From Kiritimatiellia bacterium (GTDB lineage Bacteria > Verrucomicrobiota > Kiritimatiellia > RFP12 > UBA3636), in assembly GCA_017481725.1 (NCBI GenBank), contig JAFUOX010000068.1:1-41525 (forward strand): a DNA stretch of 41,525 nt. The letters are read 5' to 3'. Each line of letters begins with the position of its first letter. The first letter of the stretch is position 1. Shown here piece after piece: positions 34,190 through 41,525 of the stretch. Made by a program: the position numbers and the translations under genes. Under the pieces are notes generated by a model. It worked only from the letters and a program-made list of their open reading frames with translations, was not told the origin of the DNA and did not search any database.

Positions 34190-34630
34190 TTATTTAACAC
34201 AAGGTGTTACACCCTTTTTTAGGATAATATTTCCATATTTTCGGGTTTCTCCAGTCTGCACTATAAGAAAAGCCTTCTTAGCTCTTTCATAAAATGCAAA
34301 GCGCTCCATACGTGAAAGCTTAAAATCTCCATTGCCTGTATTTTTAAAGGCCTCTAGATATGAACCCTCAACTGCTGGATCAAGAGTATCTCCAGGAACA
34401 GCCTCCATTGTTACAATTGGAGAATCAACATATGCATCCAATTCAAACAAAGGTAAAATTGCATAAAGAAGCTGCTCAACGGTTATACCATCTGCACGCA
34501 CCACAACATTTGAGCCAAAGGTTTCTGCTGGGAAATGGGCGTCTGCCAATACAAGCTCATCTCCATGACCCATGCGATACATAGCTGATAAAAGTTCAGG
34601 ACTAATAAGTGGGGAAATTCCTTTTAACAT
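34190..34630 (-). CDS. fucU: L-fucose mutarotase (RbsD/FucU family)
   Basis: Interconverts the anomers of L-fucose (and some other sugars), feeding fucose isomerase; cytosolic. The 146 residues match the family almost end to end: [13 protein letters not shown], then [16 protein letters not shown] with the catalytic His22, [18 protein letters not shown], and the C-terminal [18 protein letters not shown] and [11 protein letters not shown] stretches. ATG at 34630 with AAGGA 5 bases upstream. It lies 42 bases after lpxD, an unusual neighbour: no fucose isomerase, kinase or aldolase gene is nearby. Confidence 0.95.
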   Translation of the reverse strand: MLKGISPLISPELLSAMYRMGHGDELVLADAHFPAETFGSNVVVRADGITVEQLLYAILPLFELDAYVDSPIVTMEAVPGDTLDPAVEGSYLEAFKNTGNGDFKLSRMERFAFYERAKKAFLIVQTGETRKYGNIILKKGVTPCVK

Positions 34631-34672
34631 AACATTCCTTTCTAAAATATCTCTTCTACAATAATGATATGC

Positions 34673-35731
34673 TTATTGTTTAAGCTTTTCCTCAAGCTCT
34701 TTAATTTTTGCCTTAAGCTCCTCAACCTCTTTCTTCAATCGGTCTACCTGCTTTGGCACCATAACCACCTTCATGCCCTCACGTGCATCAACTGCTGGTG
34801 CACCAAAGTAACGTCCATTAGGTGCCAAATCCTTTGACACACCAGACCTTGCCAAAACCTCTGCTCTATCACCAATATTCAAGTGACCAGCAACTCCAAC
34901 CTGACCCCAAAGCATTACACCATTGCCAAGATGAGTACTTCCTGAAATACCAACATGAGAAACTATGCCACAATATGCACCTGTTTGAACATTGTGCCCA
35001 ATCTGAACAAGATTATCAATCTTTGTTGAATTACCAATGCGAGTAACACCAAAGCGAGCGCGATCGATTGTGGTATTGCAACCAATCTCTACATCATCAC
35101 AAAGCTCAACAATTCCAAGCTGATCAATTTTTTCAACATTGATTGTGCCATCTGGATTAACCTTTGTTGTATATCCAAAACCATCACCACCAATTACTGT
35201 TCCATTATGAACTGTTACGCGATTACCTAACTTACAACGCTCACGAATGGATGCCATTGGATAAATATGAACATCATCACCTAATTGGCAATATTCTCCA
35301 ACAAAAACGTGTGCCTCGATTACACAACGAGCTCCTAGCTTTGCACCATCTCCAATTACAGCATATGGACCAACATATACATCTGCACCTAGCTGTACAT
35401 CAACACCAATTACTGCGGTTGGGTGAATCCCAGGCTTACGAACTAGCGGTGGAGCAACAAACATTGGCACAATCTCTGCAAATGCTTTATCTGCTGACTC
35501 TACCACAACAAAGGTTGTATTTTCTGGTGTATCATTAGCAAACTCAGGTCCAACCAAAACAGCACTTGCCTTCGTTTCTGCTAATTGTGGGGTGTATTTG
35601 CGATTTGCAAGAAAAGAAATATGCCCCTTATCAGCATCTCGCAATGCTGCTACGCCAGTTATTTCTATATCCCCATTTTCTGCAGGAACAAGCTTCCCGC
35701 CAACCTTCATTGCTAATTCGCTTAATTTCAT
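34673..35731 (-). CDS. lpxD: UDP-3-O-acylglucosamine N-acyltransferase
   Basis: Third enzyme of lipid A synthesis; transfers a hydroxyacyl chain from acyl carrier protein to the 2-amino group of UDP-3-O-acyl-glucosamine. The 352-residue protein has the N-terminal uridine-binding domain (about 1-100), a left-handed beta-helix of hexapeptide repeats (about 105-310; IHPTAVIGVDVQLG, VYVGPYAVIGDGAKLG) and the catalytic-region stretch IDNLVQIGHNVQTG with its His. A C-terminal coiled coil (about 325-352) follows, the helical segment of the trimer. GAGGA precedes the ATG at 35731. It follows skp by 34 bases, the conserved skp-lpxD order, though bamA and fabZ are not here. It shows the cell makes lipopolysaccharide. 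Confidence 0.96.
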   Translation of the reverse strand: MKLSELAMKVGGKLVPAENGDIEITGVAALRDADKGHISFLANRKYTPQLAETKASAVLVGPEFANDTPENTTFVVVESADKAFAEIVPMFVAPPLVRKPGIHPTAVIGVDVQLGADVYVGPYAVIGDGAKLGARCVIEAHVFVGEYCQLGDDVHIYPMASIRERCKLGNRVTVHNGTVIGGDGFGYTTKVNPDGTINVEKIDQLGIVELCDDVEIGCNTTIDRARFGVTRIGNSTKIDNLVQIGHNVQTGAYCGIVSHVGISGSTHLGNGVMLWGQVGVAGHLNIGDRAEVLARSGVSKDLAPNGRYFGAPAVDAREGMKVVMVPKQVDRLKKEVEELKAKIKELEEKLKQ

Positions 35732-35765
35732 AAATTTTCCTCAAGCTATATATTTTATTTTTAAA

Positions 35766-36359
35766 TTATTCTGCTGCCTTAATTTCTTTGCGTGTACCAC
35801 CTAGTGTTGTTATTACCGCATCAGTAATATCTGTATTTGGTGCACTATATACAACAATTGGTATTGGTGCTCCTGTGCGATATGCTGAAGAATCCAAAAC
35901 ATGTGTAAAATTATTTACCTCAGCAACTCTTTTAACTGCTACTTGAACATCATCCATTACCTCAGCAAAGAGTTTGCGCTCCTCACGAGATAATTCTCTC
36001 TGCATCTCTGCTACCTTAGCTCGAATTGTTTTTTCAGATTCTTGGAAATCACGTATTAAGGCACGACCCTCTTCTGCCTTTTCTGCCTTCAACTTATCTG
36101 TATACATAGGATTTGAGCGAATATCCTTTTCTAGCTGTACAATTTTTTCCTCTTTTGCTTTAAGCTCAGCTAGAAGAACATCCCTCTTAGATTCAAGCTC
36201 TGCTTGTTTTGCACGAAGGGCTTTATCATTCTGCTCTGCTTTTGGATGTGATTTAATCACTGTTTCCATATCGACAACAGCAATCTTCTGGGCCTCAGCC
36301 ACCATGGTAAAAGCAATAAACAAAGCACTAGAAAAAACAAAAAACTTCTTTAAATTCAT
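35766..36359 (-). CDS. skp: OmpH/Skp-like periplasmic chaperone
   Basis: Periplasmic holdase for outer-membrane proteins, 197 residues. A signal peptide covers about 1-23 (MNLKKFF to VAEA), followed by the OmpH start QKIAVVDMETVI. Two long charged helices form the tentacle arms (about 45-145). The C-terminal strand region contains THVLDSSA and IVVYSA, which return to the trimer body. The ATG at 36359 is chosen because GGAGG lies about 6 bases upstream; an in-frame TTG four codons earlier lies at that site. It is followed by lpxD in the conserved order. Confidence 0.92.
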   Translation of the reverse strand: MNLKKFFVFSSALFIAFTMVAEAQKIAVVDMETVIKSHPKAEQNDKALRAKQAELESKRDVLLAELKAKEEKIVQLEKDIRSNPMYTDKLKAEKAEEGRALIRDFQESEKTIRAKVAEMQRELSREERKLFAEVMDDVQVAVKRVAEVNNFTHVLDSSAYRTGAPIPIVVYSAPNTDITDAVITTLGGTRKEIKAAE

Positions 36360-36420
36360 ATTTTCCTCCAAATCTTGAATGTTATCGGTTTAGTTTTTCC
36401 AAAATTTTACCAAAATTAGA

Positions 36421-36455
36421 CTCTTCATTCAAGAGAAAGCCTTTATAATGAAGAG
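36421..36455 (-). terminator. Terminator-like hairpin after the M28 lipoprotein gene
   Basis: A perfect 9-bp inverted repeat (36421-36429 with 36447-36455) with a 17-base loop is followed on the minus strand by a modest T-rich run. It lies about 155 bases past the M28 stop codon and 60 bases before the skp start, so it could also belong to the skp leader. Nothing else is recognised in 36456-36609. Confidence 0.45.
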
Positions 36456-36609
36456 AATAAAGGTGTATTTGAGATCAAACCATGTACTATAGATAATATA
36501 CGCCTACAATAACACCAAAAGGCTTATGTGATGCACGTAGCTATAGAAACACAAAAGCACACATAAAGCATTAGTTACAAAGTATATATGACTTATATAA
36601 CGACAAATA

Positions 36610-37569
36610 CTAGTCAATCAGCTTAAGGATATCGACAACTAAAACGCCCGTTTTCTTTAAAGAATCAGGAGAAAGCTTATCCACTGTATCCTCTAAAGAA
36701 TGCCAATAATCATGAGAATTTGGCGTAGAACCATAGGTGTAATCAATCAAGTCAATAGCAGGAAAACCTCGCTCTACAAATGGCCAATGATCATCAATAC
36801 AATATGTTGAGGCAAGAGAAACACGTGCCGCTTCTTTGTTTTCCATTGCTGCAATCATAGCTTGCTTTGCCAAATGAGGCGTAACATTTCGTGGTATCTC
36901 AAGGACTAAATCCTTATCTCCAACCATGTCAATAATGATTACATTTTCCAAAATACCCTTTGCTTCATTAAAATAATAGTTGGCCATACGCGTGCTGCCA
37001 TGAAGTCCATTATGAGCACTATATGATTCTCCAATACATTCCTCTCCATCAAAGAAAACAAACCGTATTGTATGCTTGGTTTGTACATTCTTCTCAACAA
37101 GCTGTCGCATCAATTCAAGCATAACACCAACGGTAGAGCCTCCATCATTTGCCCCCTGAAAGCCTTCTCCTATACCTGACTTTGTATCATAGTGACATCC
37201 TATCAAAATTGTTTTTGATGTCTCTCCAGGATAATCAGCATATATATTGGAAAATGCTATTCTTCCAATCTTGGTTTGCTCAATCCATGTATCAGCTTTC
37301 GGAACAAGCCCACACTTTTTTATTTCCTTTGAAAGCCATTGACCTGCTTTACCGGCATTTATTGTGCCTGAGTCTCTAGGCGAAATCTTTACAAATTCTT
37401 CAACATGCTTCAACATCGCTACTCCAGAATCCTCACTGAGCTGAAATTTAGACAAAGGAATTGGTGCTGCTTTTTTTGGCATACATGCTGAACAAAGCAT
37501 TAAAGAAACGAGCACAATAAATAAAAGAACAAGCTTTTCTTTACATATCATTTTCTTTTTTTTATTCAT
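36610..37569 (-). CDS. M28-family lipoprotein, glutaminyl cyclase-like or aminopeptidase
   Basis: Envelope-anchored zinc enzyme of 319 residues. The signal peptide ends in the lipobox LCSAC with Cys29. The M28 fold shows HYD at 126-128, ANDGGS with Asp142, DGEE with Glu176/Glu177, Asp215 in IDMVGD and the late His in YWHSLED (His290). The sequence FFDGEE followed by a GSTRMA-like stretch, and DDHWPFVERGFPAIDLI, closely resemble bacterial/animal glutaminyl-peptide cyclotransferases, which share the fold but use one zinc. Aminopeptidase remains possible because the HxD pair of two-zinc enzymes is present. ATG at 37569 (an in-frame ATG at 37551 is an alternative). Monocistronic by spacing. Confidence 0.83.
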   Translation of the reverse strand: MNKKKKMICKEKLVLLFIVLVSLMLCSACMPKKAAPIPLSKFQLSEDSGVAMLKHVEEFVKISPRDSGTINAGKAGQWLSKEIKKCGLVPKADTWIEQTKIGRIAFSNIYADYPGETSKTILIGCHYDTKSGIGEGFQGANDGGSTVGVMLELMRQLVEKNVQTKHTIRFVFFDGEECIGESYSAHNGLHGSTRMANYYFNEAKGILENVIIIDMVGDKDLVLEIPRNVTPHLAKQAMIAAMENKEAARVSLASTYCIDDHWPFVERGFPAIDLIDYTYGSTPNSHDYWHSLEDTVDKLSPDSLKKTGVLVVDILKLID

Positions 37570-37672
37570 AGGACTATAAAGTTGTTAATTATTAAAATGA
37601 AAAATAGAAAATTAAATAGAATTTGTCAAGCAAGAATCAAATCTGACTTCAATGACCTATTACCATTTAAAT

Positions 37673-38353
37673 CTATACTTCAACGCTGACAGAAACATAT
37701 AAATGATCCGATGCTTCTCTATCATTGTCTACATATTCATCAGACACCTTTACATCAAATCTTTTATCCTTTAGCTGCATAATATAATCAATACAAATTT
37801 CTGGCTTATTAGCAGGGAATGTAGATTTTGTAGTGCATGAAATTATATCAAAGCTTTCTTCAAATGCTTTAATAACACAAGAAAATGGCTGTGCATTAAA
37901 ATCTCCCATAATAAATATTGGTTTATCATATTTATTGGATAATGCTTTTTTAATAACTTCTACTGATGCAATTTGATCTGCTTCTGTTAGTGAAAGATGC
38001 GTACAGCAAACAACAATATTTTCAAATTCACAAATTAAAAGCATTCTAGCTTCTTCTCTACCGGGCAAAGGAATTTTTTCCACATTCATTGGCTTCTCCT
38101 TTGAAAGTAGAGCAACACCGTATTCTCCTCCATCATAATCAATTGCCTTTGCAAACTCATAATACATGTTTGCTGCCTCAGCAATAGTCTGAGCCTCATC
38201 AATTCTATTAGATCTTGAGAGATATTTATCCACCTCTTGAAGAGCAATGAAATCCGCTACAATTGTAGAAACCTTATCTGATACTCTTTTAATATCAAAA
38301 TTTCCATCCATTCCCATGCCTGCACGAATATTAAAGGTTGCTAGTTTTCTCAT
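37673..38353 (-). CDS. Cytosolic endonuclease/exonuclease/phosphatase-family protein
   Basis: EEP-fold enzyme of 226 residues with no signal peptide, unlike the lipoprotein at 23090-24073. Motifs are ATFNIRAG (Asn), FIALQEVD (Glu metal ligand), CCTHLS, IMGDFNAQP (Asp/Asn), IDYIM and the C-terminal SDHLYV (catalytic His). Short members like this often act as phosphodiesterases or phosphatases on small molecules; the substrate is unassigned. ATG at 38353 with AGGG about 9 bases upstream. Gaps of about 100 and 170 bases separate it from its neighbours. Confidence 0.88.
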   Translation of the reverse strand: MRKLATFNIRAGMGMDGNFDIKRVSDKVSTIVADFIALQEVDKYLSRSNRIDEAQTIAEAANMYYEFAKAIDYDGGEYGVALLSKEKPMNVEKIPLPGREEARMLLICEFENIVVCCTHLSLTEADQIASVEVIKKALSNKYDKPIFIMGDFNAQPFSCVIKAFEESFDIISCTTKSTFPANKPEICIDYIMQLKDKRFDVKVSDEYVDNDREASDHLYVSVSVEV

Positions 38354-38527
38354 TATTTAATTCCCTTCGTTAAAATCTAAATTAATCCTTTTTTAGCATA
38401 AAATCAAACATGTATTTTAGTTAAATAAAGCCTGATTATTGAAACGTATTGTATTACATTTTTATGCAAATTTAAGCTTCTTCTAATTGTAGCCAAACCC
38501 CACTAATTTGATTGCCCATCTTAAAAC

Positions 38528-39517
38528 TTAAAAATGCATATATTGAGCAATTGCATTCATTACATCTGAAATAGTTTTATATTCATTCATTTGTCTACGA
38601 AGATCTGTTACTCCACGCATACCTCTAAAGTAATGGAACATAAAACGCTTAAAGCAAGAGACCGCACTTTGCTCTGGGTCACCACTCGGCCAAAGCTCTT
38701 CTGGATAATTATCACGTATCTGTTGCTGAAATTGCATTGCCAATTGAAAATGCTCTGCTAAAACACTCATCAGTTCTTCATTTGTCGGCGGAAGTAGCTC
38801 AATCCCATTATTTACATATTCACTAATTCTCTTAAAAAGCCAAGGATTACCCATTGCCCCCTGACCTAGCATAATTGATTTCGCACCCGTTTTTTCTATC
38901 ATATGCTTTGCATCCTCTGGAGTGCGAATGCCACCATTAACCACAACATTGATAGAAACAAGATTTACTGCCTCACGTAGTAAATCAAAATCAACCTCAC
39001 CACGATGCTCCTTAGATGCTACACGTCCATGAACAGTAAGCTGACTTGCTCCACCAGCCTCTACTGCTTTCGCAATATCGTATATTGTTATTTCACCTGG
39101 ATGAAGACCTATGCGTGTTTTAAAAGAAACAGGCAAATTTGTACCTTTAACTGTCGCTGCAACTATCTTTTCAACAAGCTTTGGATTACGCATAAGAGCA
39201 GCACCAGAGCCGCTGCGCGTCACCTTATGTACTGGACAACCTCCATTGATATCAATCCCAGAAAAGCAACCAAGCTCTGTAATTACTTCTGCTGTCTTTT
39301 GCATATAATCTGGATTAGCGCCATAAATATGAGCAACAACAGGTCCCTCTTCTGGTAGCTTCTCTAATAGCTGAAAGGTGCGGCGAGAATCATTTGCTAT
39401 GCCAGCAGCACTAACCATCTCTGTATAACAAACATCAGCACCATGTCGCATTGTAATTATGCGCATAGCAGAATCTGTTATTCCAGCCATCGGTGCAAGA
39501 TGTATTTTTATCGACAT
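38528..39517 (-). CDS. dus: tRNA-dihydrouridine synthase
   Basis: FMN and NADPH enzyme that reduces uridines in tRNA D-loops. The 329-residue protein starts with the family motif LAPMAGITDSAMR (7-19). It has the catalytic Cys94 in NGGCP (usually N-M-GCP), SGSGAALMRNP, SFKTRIGL and VHGR, the FMN phosphate-binding GGI..EDA and IMLGQGAMGNPWLF, and the C-terminal helical tRNA-binding domain. It is closest in style to DusB-type or undivided bacterial Dus; the exact position specificity is not assignable. ATG at 39517. A hairpin at 39542-39569 separates it from gltA. Confidence 0.95.
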   Translation of the reverse strand: MSIKIHLAPMAGITDSAMRIITMRHGADVCYTEMVSAAGIANDSRRTFQLLEKLPEEGPVVAHIYGANPDYMQKTAEVITELGCFSGIDINGGCPVHKVTRSGSGAALMRNPKLVEKIVAATVKGTNLPVSFKTRIGLHPGEITIYDIAKAVEAGGASQLTVHGRVASKEHRGEVDFDLLREAVNLVSINVVVNGGIRTPEDAKHMIEKTGAKSIMLGQGAMGNPWLFKRISEYVNNGIELLPPTNEELMSVLAEHFQLAMQFQQQIRDNYPEELWPSGDPEQSAVSCFKRFMFHYFRGMRGVTDLRRQMNEYKTISDVMNAIAQYMHF

Positions 39518-39541
39518 AAGCTTCTTTATTTTTATATAAGA

Positions 39542-39569
39542 GGCTAAATGGAGACAACACCATTTAGCC
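39542..39569 (-). terminator. Terminator-like hairpin of gltA
   Basis: A perfect 10-bp inverted repeat (39542-39551 with 39560-39569) with an 8-base loop lies 46 bases past the gltA stop. The sequence after the stem on the minus strand is T/A-rich rather than a pure U run. Confidence 0.7.
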
Positions 39570-39615
39570 CACTCACCTAACGTATTTGTTATTAAACTTA
39601 ACCAAAAACCAATTA

Positions 39616-40998
39616 TTAGCGTTCTGCCATTGGTATATATGGCTTAGAATGAACAACACACTTATATGCTGGGCGAATAATCTTACTATTTGAATTTAGC
39701 TCTTCTAGGCGATGAGCACACCAACCAGGCATGCGTCCAATTGCAAAAAGAGGTGTAAATAAATCACTTGGAATATCAAGCATCTTGTAAACTAACCCAG
39801 AATAAAAGTCAACATTTATGCACATACGGCGAGAAGATTTTGTTTTTTCCATAAACAAGTCGCGACCAATCTCGGCAACATTCTCATAAAGATGAAATTC
39901 TTTTTCATACTCTGGGTGTTCACCAACCAACTGTTTAGCCTTCTCATAAAGAACCTCAGCACGTGGATCTGATACCTTATAAACAGCATGACCAAGACCA
40001 TAGATAAGACCCTTCTTATCGTAAGCCTCTTTATTAAGAATCTTTGCAAGATAATCCTTAATTGCAGATTTATCCTCCCAATCGGAAATATTTTCCTTAA
40101 TATTTTCCATCATATCCGTCACTTGGATATTGGCACCACCATGACGTGGTCCCTTTAGAGAAAGGATAGCAGCAGCAATTGCTGAATATGTATCTGTAAA
40201 TGTAGAGGAAACAACGTGAGTTGTAAAGGTAGAGTTATTACCACCACCATGCTCTGCATGTATTACCAAGCACAAATCTAATAGCTCTGCCTCTAGCTGT
40301 GTATAATCACTATAAGGACGCAACAAGCAGAGAATATGCTCTGCTGTGCTCAAGCCCTTCTTAGGCACACGCATATGAAGGCTCTTTCCTCCGTAATAGT
40401 GAGCCTTTGCTTGGCATCCATACACCGCATAGGTTGGAAGACGTGCAATAAGCTCAAGACTCTGACGTAATACATTACCAACAGATACATCATCTGGATT
40501 TTCATCAAAAGAATAATTTGCAAGCACGCAACGAGCAAGCTTATTCATAACATTTGGACTAGGCATATGAAGAATTGCAGATTCCTTAAAGCCTATTGGC
40601 AAAGGACGAACAGAGTCTAAAACATTGCAAAATTCATCCAGCTCTGCTTTTGTTGGCAGATGACCAAATAGCAATAAAAAGCAAGTTTCTTCAAATCCAA
40701 ATCTTTTTTCTGATTGAAATCCTTTAACTAAATCACGGATTTCAATGCCTCTATACATTAGTTTACCAGGTACAGGCTGTAATTCTTGCTCAAACATACC
40801 ATAGCCAACTACAGAACCAACCTGTGTTAGACCGACAAGAACACCTGAACCATCTGAATTTCTAAGACCACGTTTTACATTATAATTGTAGTATAACTCT
40901 TGATCAATACGAGTATTTGCTAAAACCTCATCAAGATGCTTATTGATAAAGTTTGGATCCATTGCTGCTGGACCTTGATTTATAAAATTATCATTCAT
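39616..40998 (-). CDS. gltA: Citrate synthase
   Basis: Condenses acetyl-CoA with oxaloacetate to citrate, entry to the TCA cycle; cytosolic. The 460 residues form the long type with an N-terminal extension before the catalytic fold (MYRGIEIRDL near 80). Catalytic residues are visible: His247/His250 in HAEHGGGNNS, His337 in GLGHAVYKVSDPRA and Asp397 in VDFYSG. The ATG at 40998 has AGGA 7 bases upstream. A 2-methylcitrate synthase activity cannot be excluded by sequence alone, but no propionate genes are nearby. It is the last gene at this end of the window; the 527 bases beyond it are noncoding. Confidence 0.95.
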   Translation of the reverse strand: MNDNFINQGPAAMDPNFINKHLDEVLANTRIDQELYYNYNVKRGLRNSDGSGVLVGLTQVGSVVGYGMFEQELQPVPGKLMYRGIEIRDLVKGFQSEKRFGFEETCFLLLFGHLPTKAELDEFCNVLDSVRPLPIGFKESAILHMPSPNVMNKLARCVLANYSFDENPDDVSVGNVLRQSLELIARLPTYAVYGCQAKAHYYGGKSLHMRVPKKGLSTAEHILCLLRPYSDYTQLEAELLDLCLVIHAEHGGGNNSTFTTHVVSSTFTDTYSAIAAAILSLKGPRHGGANIQVTDMMENIKENISDWEDKSAIKDYLAKILNKEAYDKKGLIYGLGHAVYKVSDPRAEVLYEKAKQLVGEHPEYEKEFHLYENVAEIGRDLFMEKTKSSRRMCINVDFYSGLVYKMLDIPSDLFTPLFAIGRMPGWCAHRLEELNSNSKIIRPAYKCVVHSKPYIPMAER

Positions 40999-41377
40999 AA
41001 TTATATCCTACTCCATTAATAGAACATACATTGACCTTACCGTCATATTTTTCAAGCCATTTATGATACACTTTTTCCTACTTTTTTACTAGAAAAAAAA
41101 TTAATGCCCCTGCTTTCGCCGCAATGTGTCACGCAATGTGTCAAAATAAAAGACACCGAAAAGAAAAATGAATAAAATAAGTCTTCGAATCCTTTACTCA
41201 TCACAATTCGCTGCAATAACGATTTAAACGCTAATGCTCTAGTTTTCGGCGAAACACAGACATGGGGTTACGCACAGAGTACGCGAGTGCTCTCGCGTGC
41301 AACAACAGGATGCTTAAGATTTGTCAGGATGCTCAGGATGCTTGCGTTGTGCATGTGGTGGCTAAAAGTGCGAAGAA
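40999..41377. other. Noncoding end region before the repeat array
   Basis: No credible gene. It must hold the gltA promoter (TTGAAA near 41050 on the minus strand is a weak candidate). The 12-mer CGCAATGTGTCA is repeated perfectly in tandem at 41120-41131 and 41132-41143. ACGCGAG and CTCGCGT (41281-41287, 41292-41298) form a 7-bp hairpin. CAGGATGCT occurs three times (41306, 41325, 41334). Base composition becomes GC-rich towards the window end. Confidence 0.6.
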
Positions 41378-41460
41378 GGGACGCAGAGCGTGATGCACGG
41401 GACGCCAAAGGGACGCGGAGCGTGATGCACGGGATGCCAAAGGGACGCAGAGACGCTGAG
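41378..41460. repeat. Tandem 32-bp repeat, about 2.5 units
   Basis: Unit 1 is 41378-41409, unit 2 is 41410-41441 (differing at two positions), and a partial third unit begins at 41442. Each unit begins GGGACGC and ends GCCAAA. A period of 32 is not a multiple of three, so it is not a coding repeat. It runs directly into the dispersed repeat at 41424-41525. Confidence 0.88.
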
Positions 41461-41525
41461 GCCGCAGAGGTCGCAGAGCCGTGACGCCGTAAAATACACT
41501 AGCGGAATGAGCTTTGCCTTGACTA
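41424..41525 (-). repeat. Dispersed repeat, right copy (inverted relative to left end)
   Basis: The reverse complement aligns with 250-352 without gaps over about 102 bases. The window stops exactly at the outer base of this alignment (TAGTC on the minus strand), as expected if an assembly broke inside a repeat family. Confidence 0.85.

Noticed and set aside
35164..35538. A 124-codon plus-strand open frame rich in His and Leu
   Set aside because: It is the antisense shadow of the lpxD hexapeptide-repeat region.
41287..41484. A 65-codon plus-strand gene at the right end
   Set aside because: It crosses a 32-bp tandem repeat whose period is not a multiple of three, giving no sensible repeated protein.
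250..41525. A 41-kb composite transposon bounded by the inverted end repeats
   Set aside because: The interior is ordinary chromosomal housekeeping content with no transposase or integrase; the repeats look like members of a dispersed intergenic family.
1..41525. A circular plasmid or phage genome
   Set aside because: The shared end sequence is inverted, not direct, so it does not support circular overlap, and no replication or phage genes are present.

Overview
The window looks like chromosomal DNA of a low-GC, Gram-negative bacterium. It carries lpxD and an OmpH/Skp chaperone (lipid A and outer membrane), lipobox lipoproteins, a typical type II/IV pseudopilin, a tandem glycine-rich secreted protein and an ECF sigma/anti-sigma pair. 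Together these suggest the Verrucomicrobiota side of the PVC group (Kiritimatiellia or Lentisphaeria-like). That placement is an inference from gene style, not from a marker tree. Every recognisable gene lies on the minus strand except one AAA-type ATPase at 11722-12951. There is no rRNA, prophage, transposase or CRISPR array; one tRNA gene is present.

Layout, left to right (transcription runs right to left). 1-412: repeat-rich noncoding end. 413-8573: fusA, an SGNH hydrolase, a glycine-rich exported protein, a tandem-DUF805/SHOCT membrane protein, tuf and tRNA-Thr(GGU). A roughly 90-bp block holding a strong terminator followed by a promoter occurs twice here, on either side of the DUF805 gene. 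8933-11192: ilvB-ilvN. 11193-11721: AT-rich regulatory region with two similar inverted repeats in front of the lone plus-strand ATPase. 13091-20126: a tight glgA-ftsK-rodZ-fumarase beta-ogg run, with glgP just upstream (20213-22783). 23090-26316: an exported EEP-family lipoprotein, a pseudopilin with its own promoter and terminator, and a Gfo/Idh/MocA oxidoreductase. 26341-34067: an envelope-centred cluster consisting of a MotA/TolQ/ExbB-like channel protein with a long coiled tail, a one-TM partner, a 704-residue exported helical protein, a family 2 glycosyltransferase, an HExxH metallopeptidase, and an ECF sigma factor with its zinc-finger anti-sigma factor. 34190-36359: fucU, lpxD and skp. 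36610-40998: an M28 lipoprotein, a cytosolic EEP enzyme, dus and gltA. 40999-41525: repeat-rich noncoding end.

The two ends of the window carry the same repeat of about 100 bp in opposite orientation (250-352 and 41424-41525), and a degenerate fragment of a related repeat lies at 3566-3613. The ends may therefore be assembly breaks in a dispersed intergenic repeat family.

The best candidate for an undescribed system is the three-gene set at 29867-34067. It looks like an ion-driven inner-membrane motor (channel plus one-TM stator-like subunit) coupled to a large exported helical protein, without the peptidoglycan-binding OmpA domain or nuclease/helicase partners of known Mot, Tol or Zorya systems. 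Second are the paired inverted repeats overlapping two possible promoters before the ATPase, and the duplicated terminator-promoter block.
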